DNA from: Triticum aestivum
Lineage: Eukaryota > Streptophyta > Magnoliopsida > Poales > Poaceae
Assembly (NCBI RefSeq): GCF_018294505.1
Contig: NC_057796.1
Coordinates: 192,618,239 to 192,682,238, forward strand
Direction of reading: 5' to 3'
Length of the DNA: 64,000 nucleotides
Part shown: piece by piece, positions 54,385 through 64,000 of the stretch
Position numbering within the stretch: position 1 is the stretch's first letter
How the letters are laid out: the number at the start of each line of letters is the position of its first letter
Translations under genes and position numbers: made by a program
Notes under the pieces: generated by a model
Told to the model about the DNA's origin: nothing
Database searches by the model: none
Seen by the model: the letters and a program-made list of their open reading frames with translations, nothing else

Positions 54385-57300
54385 CTAACCCAACTGAACC
54401 TTCTCGCGCACAAAGTGAACATCGAGCTCAATGTGTTTGGTGCGCTTGTGCTGCACCGGATTAGCCGCGAGATAGGTGGCCGACACGTTGTCACAGAAGA
54501 CCACAGTAGCTTTCGGAAGAGAAATCCGAAGCTCACCAAGAAGGTGACGAAGCCAACAAGTCTCCGCAACGACGTTGGCAACAGCTCGGTACTCGGCCTC
54601 AGCACTCGAACTGGAGACAGTAGGCTGCCGTTTAGAGGACCAGGAGACAAGAGAGTCACCGAAGAAGACACAATAGCCAGACGTGGAACGTCGACTGTCG
54701 GGACAGCAGCCCAATCCGCGTCAGTATAAGCAAGAAGCTCAGTCGAGGCGGATGCACGGAGGCGAAGACCGTAGGTCGGAGTGCCACGAATGTACCGAAG
54801 AATGCGCTTGACCAAAGACCAGTGAACATCACGGGGCGAGTGCATATGCAAGCAAACTTGCTGCACCACAAACTGGATGTCTGGTCGGGTGAGCGTAAGG
54901 TACTGAAGGGCCCCCACAATGCTGCGGTAGAGGGCGCCGTCAGTGGCGGGCTGGCCAGCGGTGGCGGAGAGCTTCGGCTTGGCCTCAGCAGGTGTGGCGG
55001 CTGGCTTGCAGTCAGTCATGCCGGCACGGTCCAGAAGATCAAGAGCGTACTGGCCCTGGTGCAGAAAGAACCCAGTGGCATCACGTCGCACATTAATGCC
55101 GAGGAAGAAGTGCAACACGCCGAGATCCTTCAGCCGAAACTCAGAACCGAGACGACCAATGATGTCGCGAAGAAGATCCGCTCGGGAGGCAGTGATGACA
55201 ATATCATCAACATAGAGCAGAAGCATAGCCACATGATCAGCCCGATGCAACACGAATAGTGATGTGTTAGAGGTGGTGCTGCGAAACCCGAGAAGACCGA
55301 GGAACGTGGCGATGCGCTGGTACCAGGCGCGCGGAGCCTGTTTGAGGCCATATAATGACCGTGACAACAGGCAGACATCATCCGGTCGCTGAGGGTCAAC
55401 GAACCCGGTCGGCTGCTGACAGAGAACTCGCTCCTGAAGATGGCCGTACAAAAAAGCATTGTTGATGTCGAGCTGATGTACGGGCCAGCGGCGAGAGGCG
55501 GCCAACTGAAGAACCACACGAATCGTGGCGGGTTTGACGACCGGAGAGAAAGTCTCAGGGAAGTCAACACTGGCACGTTGTGCAAATCCACGAACAACCC
55601 AGCGAGCCTTGTACCTGTCGAGAGAACCGTCCGGGAGGAGTTTGTGACGAAAAACCCACTTGCCCGAGATGACGTTCGCTCCAGGGGGACGAGGAACAAG
55701 GGTCCAAGTCCGGGTGGCGACAAGAGCGTCGTACTCAGCGCGCATAGCGGCGGTCCAATGCGGATCACTCAACGCAGAACGCACCGAGCGCGGAACCGGA
55801 GAGAGAGTCGTGACGCTGAGGTTGTGGTAGCGTGGATTCGGCTGGCGCACCCCGGCCTTGGCGCGCGTCACCATGGGGTGGTGAGGCGGCGGGGGAGGCG
55901 GGCGTGGACCGCGGCGAGGAGCCACAATAGCCGGCTCGGATGATGATGAAGACGCGAGCGAGGCCACGGGTGTCGGTGTCGAGGGCGCCGTCAAGGCGCG
56001 AGAAGACCCGGCCGTGGATGGCGACAAGGGCGCCGACGGGGCCGAGAGGGCCGGCTCCTCCTGAGCCGACAAGGAGCCAGAGGGCCTGGTCGTGGACGGC
56101 GAGGAGGGCGTAGACGGGGCCGAGGGGGACGGCTCCTCCAGAGCTGACAAGGCCCGCGAGGGACCAGCTGGGGGGCGCAGCCAGCTCCTCCAGAGCCGAG
56201 AGGCGGGGGCCAGGCGAGGCCTGCGAGGCCGGCTCCTCCAGAGCCAAGAGGCGGGGGCCCGACGTGGCCTAGGAGGCCGAATCCTTCTGAGTCAGCGAAG
56301 GAAACGCCGAGGGCGGCGAGGCCGCAACCGCACCCGAGCGACGGGGTGGAGGGAGCACAAGGGCTCTACGAGTTCGTCGAGGAGAGGCGTCCAGAGACGG
56401 AGAGGGACGCGACACTGCCTGCTGAAATGGAAAAACAAACTCATCAAAATAAACGTGCCTAGACACGATCACACGATGGGACTCCGGGTCGTACCAACGG
56501 AAACCTTTTGTGTTGGGTTGGTAGCCAAGAAAAACACAAGCGATAGAGCGAGGCGCCAGCTTATGTGGTGTCGTGGCTGTGATATTAGGATAACAAAGGC
56601 AACCGAAGACATGGAGATCATCATATGATGGAGGTGACCCAAATAAGAGATGATGAGGGGTGTAGTTCCATCGGGGTTTACAAGGCCGGATGTTAAGAAG
56701 AAGGGTAGCTGTGGCGAGTGCATCGGGCCAAAACTGGGCAGGCATGTGTGCATGGAAACGCAATACGCGAACACTCTCATTAAGAGTGCGAAGAACACGT
56801 TCGGCACGACCATTTTGCTGAGATGTGTACGGACATGTGAGACGAAAAATGGTGCCATGAGTGGATAAGAGGGTGCGAATAGCAAGGTTATCAAATTCCT
56901 TTCTGTTGTCGGTTTGAAGATGGGCAATGGTGCGGTGAAAATGGGTGGCAACATAAGCGTAGAAAGCATGAAGGGAGGAAGCGACGTCGGATTTGCGACG
57001 CAACGGAAAGGTCCGAGTGAAATGAGAAAAATCATCCAAAATCACAAGGTAATATGATAAACCCGAATTGCCGGGCACAGGAGATGTCCAAACATCACAG
57101 TGGATAACATCAAAAGGAAAGGTGGCAATTGATGATGAATAAGAAAACGGCAAACGAACATGTTTCCCTACGCGACAGGCATGACAAGTGTGTGCCTCCG
57201 ATTTATTACATGAAAAAGGAAAAGTCTACAAAACTTTATGAAGAGCGTCGGCGCCGGGATGGCCAAGACGAGCATGCCAGAGAGAGACGTCGGCGTGGAG

Positions 57301-58827
57301 AGCAACGGGACCACGGCTTGTCGTTGGGCCACACGGGTAGAGATCGCCGGGGAAATCACATCGGTGCAGAACCTTCCAGGAGTGGGCATCCTTGACAAAA
57401 AAACCATGTTCGTCAAACTCAACGGTAACAGGATGTTCACGAGTAACAGTACGAACAGAACATAAATTTTTGATTAAGGATGGAGACACAAGAACGTTGT
57501 TGAGAGGTAAGGAAGACGAAGAGAGAGGGAGGGAGGACGCACCGTGGTGAGTGATGGGAAGCGTAGAGCCATCACCTACAACGATGCGAGAGAGAAGGGG
57601 GTACGGAGAGGCACGAGAGAGGATACCCGGGTGCGATGCCATATGAGCAGCAGCGCCTGTGTCCATGTACCAGTCCCTGCCGCCGGAGTAGTTGCTTGGG
57701 GTAGGGGCGGCGTGGAGGGCGGCTAGAAGCGCCGGGTTGTAGTTGTAGCCGGTGGGTGCAGCGCCATAGGGTGGCGACATGGCGGCGCCATGGGCCACAG
57801 CCCCGCTGTACGCCGAAGAACCACCGGGTCCAAAGCCACCCGGTGCGGCCAAGAGGGCCTGATGGTGAGCCGGGCGAGGGCCAAGTAGGCCCGGAGCAGG
57901 CGCCCGTGGAAGGGACATTGAGTAGGCGTGCACCACCCTCGTCCAGGGGTTGTACCCCGTGAGCCAGGGCGGGGGCGCCGCAGCCTGAGCGGGAGCGGGT
58001 GGGGCCGCTTGGCGGGGCTGAGACCCGCCGTTGCGGCCGCGGCCGTCGCGACCTCCCCGCCTCTTCTGGCGGCCCTGGTCAGGGGCGGCGGGCGGCTGTG
58101 GAGCCGGCGCGCATGGAGGCTGCGGGAGGGCGGCGGGGCCCTTCACGATGCCAGCATGGAGTGCGGCGAGAGGGGCTTGCCGAGCCGCGTGACGAAGACG
58201 CTTTTCCTCCATGCGAAGATATGTGACCGCCTTGGCGTACGTTGGCGTGACGAGGGAGAGCTTGGCGGCGGATTGGCCGAGGTCGGGGTGGAGGACGCGA
58301 AGGAGGTTGGTGAGGAGGATGGAGTCGTCGATGATCATGCCGACGTCGCGGAGCTCGTCGGCGAGAACCTTCATCCGCATGCAGTACTCATCGATCGAAT
58401 GATCGTTTTGCTGCATGGTGAAGAAATCCCCTTGAAGGAAGACGCGGCGTTGAAGTTGATTGTCGAGGAAGAGGTCACACAGCCGCGTCCACATAGCGTA
58501 CGCCGACGGGTCGCAGGCATTCACCATGTTGAAGAGGCTGCCGGAGATGGTGAGGAAGAGCCACTTGATGATGCATGCGTCCACAGCCAACCACTCGTCG
58601 TCGTCCTTCATGTCGCGGAAGTCGACGCTCCCGTCAACATGCTCGATGAGACGGTAAGAGCGGAACAACAACGTGAAGTACGTGCGCCACGCATTGTACG
58701 ATGGCGAGTCGAGGTCGAGGACGAAGGGTACGTGGTCTTTGATGTGAAGCTCGTTGAGGCAGTCGGAGGTGAACTTGGCGCCGGCGAAGGAACCGATGTC
58801 GGATGGGTCGGCCTTGGAGCGGGACAT
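54385..58827 (-). pseudogene. Copia gag-pol polyprotein gene, broken
   Basis: The frame starts at ATG 58827. Gag is of the UBN2 type (about codons 30-215; WLAVDACIIKWLFLTIS, DEYCMRMKVLADELRD). It is followed by a basic Gly/Arg tract instead of a visible CCHC knuckle. Protease carries DTGA (in YMDTGAAAHM). The gag-pre-integrase block is LWHARLGHPG. The integrase core has HCDVW, a changed second-Asp motif (QTDNRKEF) and QQNGRAER. Reverse transcriptase has KARWVVRGFAQ and YVDDIVITA, and RNase H has YTDADWA and SSSAEAEYRA. Lesions are an in-frame TAG at 57226-57228, another at 56269-56271, a frame change between about 56150 and 56250 in a repetitive Pro/Ser-rich linker, and a frame change near 54712 in RNase H. 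The gene is therefore inactive. Confidence 0.92.
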
Positions 58828-59146
58828 GGTGACGTTGGTTGATGGGAAGGGGCAACGGGCTGTGGGGAGGAGTAGAGTAGAGGTGGCGGCTTAGGGTTTA
58901 GGGTGTGATGCGGCGGCGGCGGCTAGGAGAGAGGTAGCAGCGGTGGTGGCGGCGTGGAAGGGTTAGGGTTTTGATGTGGCGGCGGCGGCTATAGGAGAAG
59001 TAGCAGCGGCGGCGGCGGCGTGGGAGGGTTAGGGTTTGGTGCGGCGGCGGCGTGTGGAAACAGGCGGAGGCGGCAGGGAGAGAGGGGCGGCGGCGGCGTG
59101 AGACGCGGCGGCGGCCTAGAGCGGAAGCGAGAGAGATCGGTAGAAA

Positions 59147-59324
59147 ACTAAAAGACTATAGGATGCAACTCATTGTATTCCATCGGAGTCGGTTACAATA
59201 TATACAGGAGGTGTCTTGCGTGACAAGCCAACTAACCCTACAATATCTCTAAAATCAACTATACAAGGCTAGAGATAATAGGAGAATCAGTCGGAAATAA
59301 ATACAAAGATATCACGTTTCAACA
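59147..59324 (-). repeat. Copia 5' LTR
   Basis: On the minus strand it starts TGTTGAAACGTGATATCTTT and ends GCATCCTATAGTCTTTTAGT, so the terminal CA has been lost. No convincing tRNA-Met primer-binding match follows it (TTTCTACCGATCTCTC is present instead). The adjoining leader is GC-rich with many GGCGGCGGC repeats (58880-59110). Confidence 0.88.
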
Positions 59325-59379
59325 ACACTGACCCATAAATCGGACACCACGGATCAAAGGAGGACCAGTTCATGGACAC

Positions 59380-60010
59380 TGATGCAAAATCTGGCCATGC
59401 AACCTTATCCGCATACATTTCAAACCGGATTTCAACAAAACAGATGAATAACATGCAAACCGGATGATTTTCATCTAAGATGGAGCACATTCATTACATT
59501 TTTGACATATTTTAATGAAAAAAAGTGATTGGACATAAACCTAAATACTGCGGCGCCGTTCCCACGTCCTTGGTGTTCCCTTCCGGCGATCAACGGGCTC
59601 ATCACATTGTCTCCATGCGCGGTGGAGGTAAGACCCGCAAAGTGAAGGTGTGGTCGCCAGCGAGGAAGAGTATAACATGGTAGACAGACCGGCCCACTTA
59701 GGACTCGAGGCCCCGCTGCCTCCCATGCACTACTCATCCTGGTCGGAGTCTGCGACCTGTCTGTCACCGGTAGACGTGAGGTCCACAGCGGAAGTGGACG
59801 GGTCGGCACGCTCATCGTCCCACCGGCACGGTTAAACAACGTTTAGCGGCGCGTAGGACGCAGAGTTGGCGTCATTCTCGTCCGTGATCGCCTGCGCCAC
59901 AAGTGCCGCCTCCGCATCCGCGTCCGGCTACGCCGCCTATATGTTGCGAGCGGTGGCTTGAGTGTGGGCGGCCTCGTGGAGCACCTATTGCTCGGCGACG
60001 AAGTTGGGGT
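59380..60010 (-). repeat. TE-derived repeat, copy 2 (inverted relative to 5840-6440)
   Basis: On the minus strand it contains AGGATGAGTAGTGCATGGGAGG, given here as AGGATGAGTAGTGCATGGG, then TTATACTCTTCCTCGCTGGC, ACACCTTCACTTTGCGGGTC and AAAAATGTAATGAA, in the same order as copy 1. Stops interrupt the frame that is open in copy 1. Confidence 0.55.
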
Positions 60011-60069
60011 TTGTCGTGGCCATGGCTGCCATGGCTTCCTCACTCGGGCACTTGCGATATATATGGCCC

Positions 60070-62230
60070 TCCGCCAACCGATGCTGCTTGATAACCCATA
60101 CTTGTATGGGATCAATTATAGCCTTTTCGATAAGTAAGAGTGTCAAACCTAAACAAGAGCTAAAGGTAAAATTGATATTCTTTCAAGTTCTATCAAGCAC
60201 TTATACAATGCGCACTTAATGTTTGCTTTACCTAGAACTGAAAATAAAACTATTTGGTGGTAATAAATAGATAGTTTTGCAAGAACATAAAGAGCGTGGA
60301 AATAAAAGTTAGGTGTTGTTTAAATAAAGAACAATAAAGTAAATATAGCGAGTGTGGAAAAGTGACGGTAGGATGTGCAGAATTGTCCCAAGGCAATGGA
60401 TAACCAAAAAGATAATCCTCATTGCAGTTTTATGTGTGGGAGAGGCCTCTCTGCTAGCATGTCATCCCTTACTCGAAATTTTATTAGCAAGCATCCGCAA
60501 CTACTAAAGAATTCATTAAGGTAAAACCCAACCATAGCATTAATATAAATTGGTCCCCCTTCATACCATATGTATTGATCCCTACGCTCAACCTCGGTAA
60601 TTTTTGTCGCTCCAGCAGGCCTATGCATAGTTCTCTTCAACATGCAACTAGGCCTGAAGTGTGATCCATATACGTGCGCGCTCATATGATGGGCACGAAA
60701 GGACAACAACAAAATAAAACATGCAACTCAAACCAATCATGATCATCAATTAACAATAGGGCAAAAAAACTACTCAGATATAATAGCGGTGAAACAAATC
60801 ATTGCATAATAATTTATAGCGTCAAAGACCATGTTCAAGTAGGTAATTACAACTGGTTGCGGGATGGTGGACCGCTAAATAGAGAGGGAGAAAGGTGTTG
60901 GAGGTGTTGATGAAGACGGCGAAGTTGACGGAGATGATCGCCGTGACGGTGGTTCCCTAGCATGGCGCCACTGGGAGAGAGTGGGAGAGAGCCCCCTCTT
61001 CTTCTTGCTAGGCATTCCCACTAGATGGGAGAAGGTTCCCCCTCTGGTACTTGGCCTCTAGGGCTCCGGACGGCGAGAGCCCCTCCGACATTCGATCTCT
61101 CCTCCATTGCTTTTCTCTGTTTTTGGTCTAGTTTCTAAGGTCGAGCACCGTTTCTTAAATATTCGGAGATCCGTAAATCCGATCCGGCTGAAATTTTTAC
61201 ATGATTTTTCCCTACAAATTAGCTTTCTTGTGCCCGAAGTAGATCCTCGGCCAACCTACTATCTCTCCACACAGACACATGGCATGGGTGGGTCATAGGT
61301 CGCGCCCTAGGCCATGTGGGGCCCATGGGCACCGCCTTGCATCAATTCTTTTGCCAAAAATTCAGATATATTCCAAAAAAATCGCAATAATTTTTAGGTC
61401 ATTCCGGTTCCGAGAATTTTTGACCTATATATTTCCAAAAACACTAGAAAACACGAACTGGCCTTTGGCACGATTAATAGATTAGTCGAAATAAAAATAA
61501 TATAAATTGTTACCAAAATATATAAAAGTGGTATGATAATAGCATGAAACAATCAAAATTATAGATACGTCGAAGATGTATTAGCATCCCCTAGCTTAAT
61601 TTCTGCTTGTCCATGAGCAGGTAAATTATAAATAAAGATAATTTTTGATGTGGAATGCTACCTAGGATAATCTTGATCAAATAATTAATTATGGTATGAA
61701 CTTATGATAAAGTGATTCATGGCAATAGTCTATCAATTTGACATTAAATAATAATACATGAGCATGCAAATAAACAATCATTGCCTTTTCAGAATAAAGA
61801 TGCTAAAGAAAGCGACTCCGCACACACTTAATCATAATAGCATAGCTCTCTCGGTCTTCGAGGCATAAAGACATTGAATCATGAACTACCGAGGTGCTCA
61901 ATCAAGCAATCAAATCACGCTTTTCTCACTTCAGCTATTCAAATCCCACACACTACTTGAGTGCGAGTTACGGTCTTGACAGTTTGGATGGCACATAGAA
62001 TGATGATGGAGGTTTTAAGTGGAGTAAAATGCATGTGTGGTCCTAATTCTTTCACGAAAGTATCGATTGGGTCCTAATTCTTTCAAAATGCACGTCTGGG
62101 TCCTAAATATTTTTAAGTTCTTCATCCAAGGCCCTAATTCCTTCTGACCACTGCTGACCTACCTGTGTGGCGCTTTGACCCTGGTCACATAGACAGGAGG
62201 TCCAATGTAGTTGGATATTTTTGAAAATTA
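60070..62230 (-). repeat. Degenerate high-copy repeat, no gene
   Basis: Long AT-rich sequence includes phrases such as ATAGATACGTCGAAGATGTA and CATCCCCTAGCTTAATTTCT. They recur widely in Triticeae retroelement internal regions, from general familiarity rather than a search. From about 62040 to 62200, GGTCCTAATTCTTTCA appears three times in a small tandem unit. No domain is readable on either strand. Confidence 0.45.
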
Positions 62231-62236
62231 ACTGTA

Positions 62237-64000
62237 ATGCCCACGATGCGGCTATATCTCCCACTTGTCGAGGCACGACTTAGAGGCATAACCGCATTGT
62301 GGTTTTGTCGCAAGAAGGGTCATCTTCACACAATCCCATGTAATGAACAAGAGTGGGATAAAGAGTTGGCTTACAATCGCCACTTCACACAATACATGAA
62401 TAAAACATACATCAATCAGAGTACACACATAGGTCCGACTACGGAACCAAAAGAAAAGAAGACAACCCAACTGCTAGATCCCTGATCGTCCCAACTGGGC
62501 TCCACTACTGATCAACATGATAAGAAACAACACAGCGAACAAGATCTTCATCGAGCTCCCACTTAAGCTCGGTTGCGTCACCTGCACTGGTATCATCGGC
62601 ACCTGCAACTGTTTTGGAAGTATCTGTGAGTCACGAGGACTCAGCAATCTCACACCCGCGAGATCAAGACTATTTAAGCTTATAGGAAAGGATGGGGTAG
62701 TGAGGTGGAGCTGCAGCAAGCACTAGCATATATGGTGGCTAACATACGCAAATGAGAGCGAGAAGAGAAGCAACGGAACGATCGTGAACTAGCAATGATC
62801 AAGAAGTGATCCTGAACACCTACTTACGTCAAAACATAACCCAGAAACCGTGTTCACTTCCCGGACTCCGCCGAGAAGAGACCATCACGGCTACACACGC
62901 AGTTGATGTATTTTAATTAAGTCGAGTGTCAAGTTCTCTACAACCGGACATTAACAAATTCCCATCTGCCACATAACCGCGGGCACGGCTTTCGAAAGAT
63001 AATACCCTGCAGGGGTGTCCCAACTTAGCCCATTATAAGCTCTCACGGTAAACGGAGGATAAACCTTCTCCCGGGAAGACCCGATCAGTCTCGGAATCCC
63101 GGTTTACAAGACATTTCGACAATGGTAAAACAAGACCAGCAAAGCCGCCCGATGCGCCGACAAATCCCGATAGGAGCTACACATATCTCGTTCTCAGGGC
63201 ACACCGGATGAGACATCCTACGAGTAAAACCAGACCTCGAGTTTCCAAGAGGGGGCCCCGCAGTCTACTCAGTTCAGACCAACACTCGAAGGAGCACTNN
63301 NNNNNNNNNNNNNNNNNNNNNNNNNNNNNNNNNNNNNNNNNNNNNNNNNNNNNNNNNNNNNNNNNNNNNNNNNNNNNNNNNNNNNNNNNNNNNNNNNNNN
63401 NNNNNNNNNNNNNNNNNNNNNNNNNNNNNNNNNNNNNNNNNNNNNNNNNNNNNNNNNNNNNNNNNNNNNNNNNNNNNNNNNNNNNNNNNNNNNNNNNNNN
63501 NNNNNNNNNNNNNNNNNNNNNNNNNNNNNNNNNNNNNNNNNNNNNNNNNNNNNNNNNNNNNNNNNNNNNNNNNNNNNNNNNNNNNNNNNNNNNNNNNNNN
63601 NNNNNNNNNNNNNNNNNNNNNNNNNNNNNNNAAAAGGGGCTAGGTGGTAGCAAATGGTAAAACCAAGGTTGGGCCTTGCTGGAGGAGTTTTATTCAAAGC
63701 GAACTGTCAAGGGGGTCCCATAAATCACCCAACCGCGTAAGGAACGCAAAATCAAGGAACATAACACCGGTATGACAGAAACTAGGGTTGCAAGAGTGGA
63801 ACAAAACACCAGGCATAAGGCCGAGCCTTCCACCCTTTACCAAAATATATAGATGCATTAATAATATAAGAGATATTGTGATATCCCAACATAAACATAA
63901 TCCAACATGGAGCAACCTTCATCTTCACCTGCAACTAGCAACGCTATAAGAGGGGCTGAGCAAAAGCGGTAACATAGCCAAACAACGGTTTGCTAGGAAG
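62237..64000 (-). repeat. Degenerate gypsy-like high-copy sequence, spans a gap
   Basis: Phrases such as CGGCTATATCTCCCACTTGT, AACCGCGGGCACGGCTTTCG and CCATCACGGCTACACACGCA belong to a repeat that I recognise as very common in wheat-group genomes, probably the non-coding part of a gypsy element. No coding domain is present. The N run 63299-63631 interrupts it, and it continues past the window edge. Confidence 0.45.
63299..63631. other. Assembly gap (N run)
   Basis: These are 333 unknown bases inside a high-copy repeat. Confidence 0.99.

Larger units (their letters stand above)
54075..59324 (-). mobile_element. Full-length copia LTR retrotransposon, 5250 bp
   Basis: The element is bounded by short LTRs (54075-54252 and about 59147-59324) and flanked by the 5-bp target duplication ACACT (54070-54074, 59325-59329). 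It reads on the minus strand. Gene order gag, protease, integrase, reverse transcriptase, RNase H identifies the copia (Ty1) group. A purine run GGGGGG next to the 3' LTR (54253-54258 on plus as C) fits the polypurine tract. The LTRs differ by four transitions over about 172 aligned bases, so insertion is fairly recent. The polyprotein is broken, so the copy is not autonomous. Confidence 0.95.

Noticed and set aside
57928..58842. 304-codon plus-strand frame opposite the copia gag gene
   Set aside because: It is the antisense shadow of the gag region, whose minus-strand frame has clear gag and protease motifs.

Overview
The window looks like a transposon-rich stretch of a Triticeae cereal nuclear genome (wheat, Aegilops, rye or barley type). 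This is inferred from the abundance of Stowaway-type MITEs (TA target, CTCCCTCC ends), several kinds of CACTA termini, a short-LTR copia element, gypsy-like repeats, spliced genes with GT-AG introns, and GC-rich grass coding sequence. Three runs of N (4319-4553, 8305-8524, 63299-63631) mark assembly gaps; the second lies inside a tandem array.

Layout. Positions 1-6743 hold MITEs, a TE-derived repeat and one small minus-strand gene (2019-2744) built on four 93-bp repeats. Positions 6744-46950 are bounded by matching inverted CACTA ends (CACTACAAAAAAA...TTTTTTTGTAGTG). I read this as one very large composite CACTA transposon of about 40 kb, although its 3-bp flanks do not match. Its two arms (6744 to about 11005, and about 42905-46950) are mirror images for about 4 kb each, far beyond a normal terminal repeat, and carry the same modules in the same order. 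The roughly 32-kb interior contains:
- two minus-strand B3-domain genes (11777-12376 and 13176-14452) and an unrecognised two-exon gene (14710-15815);
- a coiled-coil pseudogene (16976-17475);
- a direct duplication of over 2 kb with two different satellite-like arrays;
- degenerate copies of a spliced coiled-coil gene that resembles the accessory (TNPA/Ptta-type) protein of CACTA elements;
- a stray end of a second CACTA family (35270-36559);
- the tnp2-type transposase (37971-41488), broken by three frameshifts;
- a GRF zinc-finger gene with a C-terminal membrane segment (42003-42683, minus strand).

Positions 46951-53761 are the genic part. A GC-rich minus-strand gene start is cut off by a retroelement LTR. 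Next to it, on the plus strand, is a two-exon SKP1-like gene (49362-50985) with an unusual N-terminal extension. Tail to tail with that lies a three-exon gene for a 516-residue protein of unknown function (52013-53761, minus). A full-length copia retrotransposon (54075-59324, minus, 5-bp duplication ACACT) has landed about 310 bp upstream of that gene's start codon, in the same orientation. Positions 59330-64000 are degenerate repeats, including a second copy of the repeat at about 5840-6440.

The SKP1-like gene and the 516-residue gene look like intact host genes. The B3 and GRF genes inside the CACTA have intact frames and clean splice sites, but their context suggests capture or long residence inside a transposon. 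The transposase and the copia polyprotein are visibly broken.
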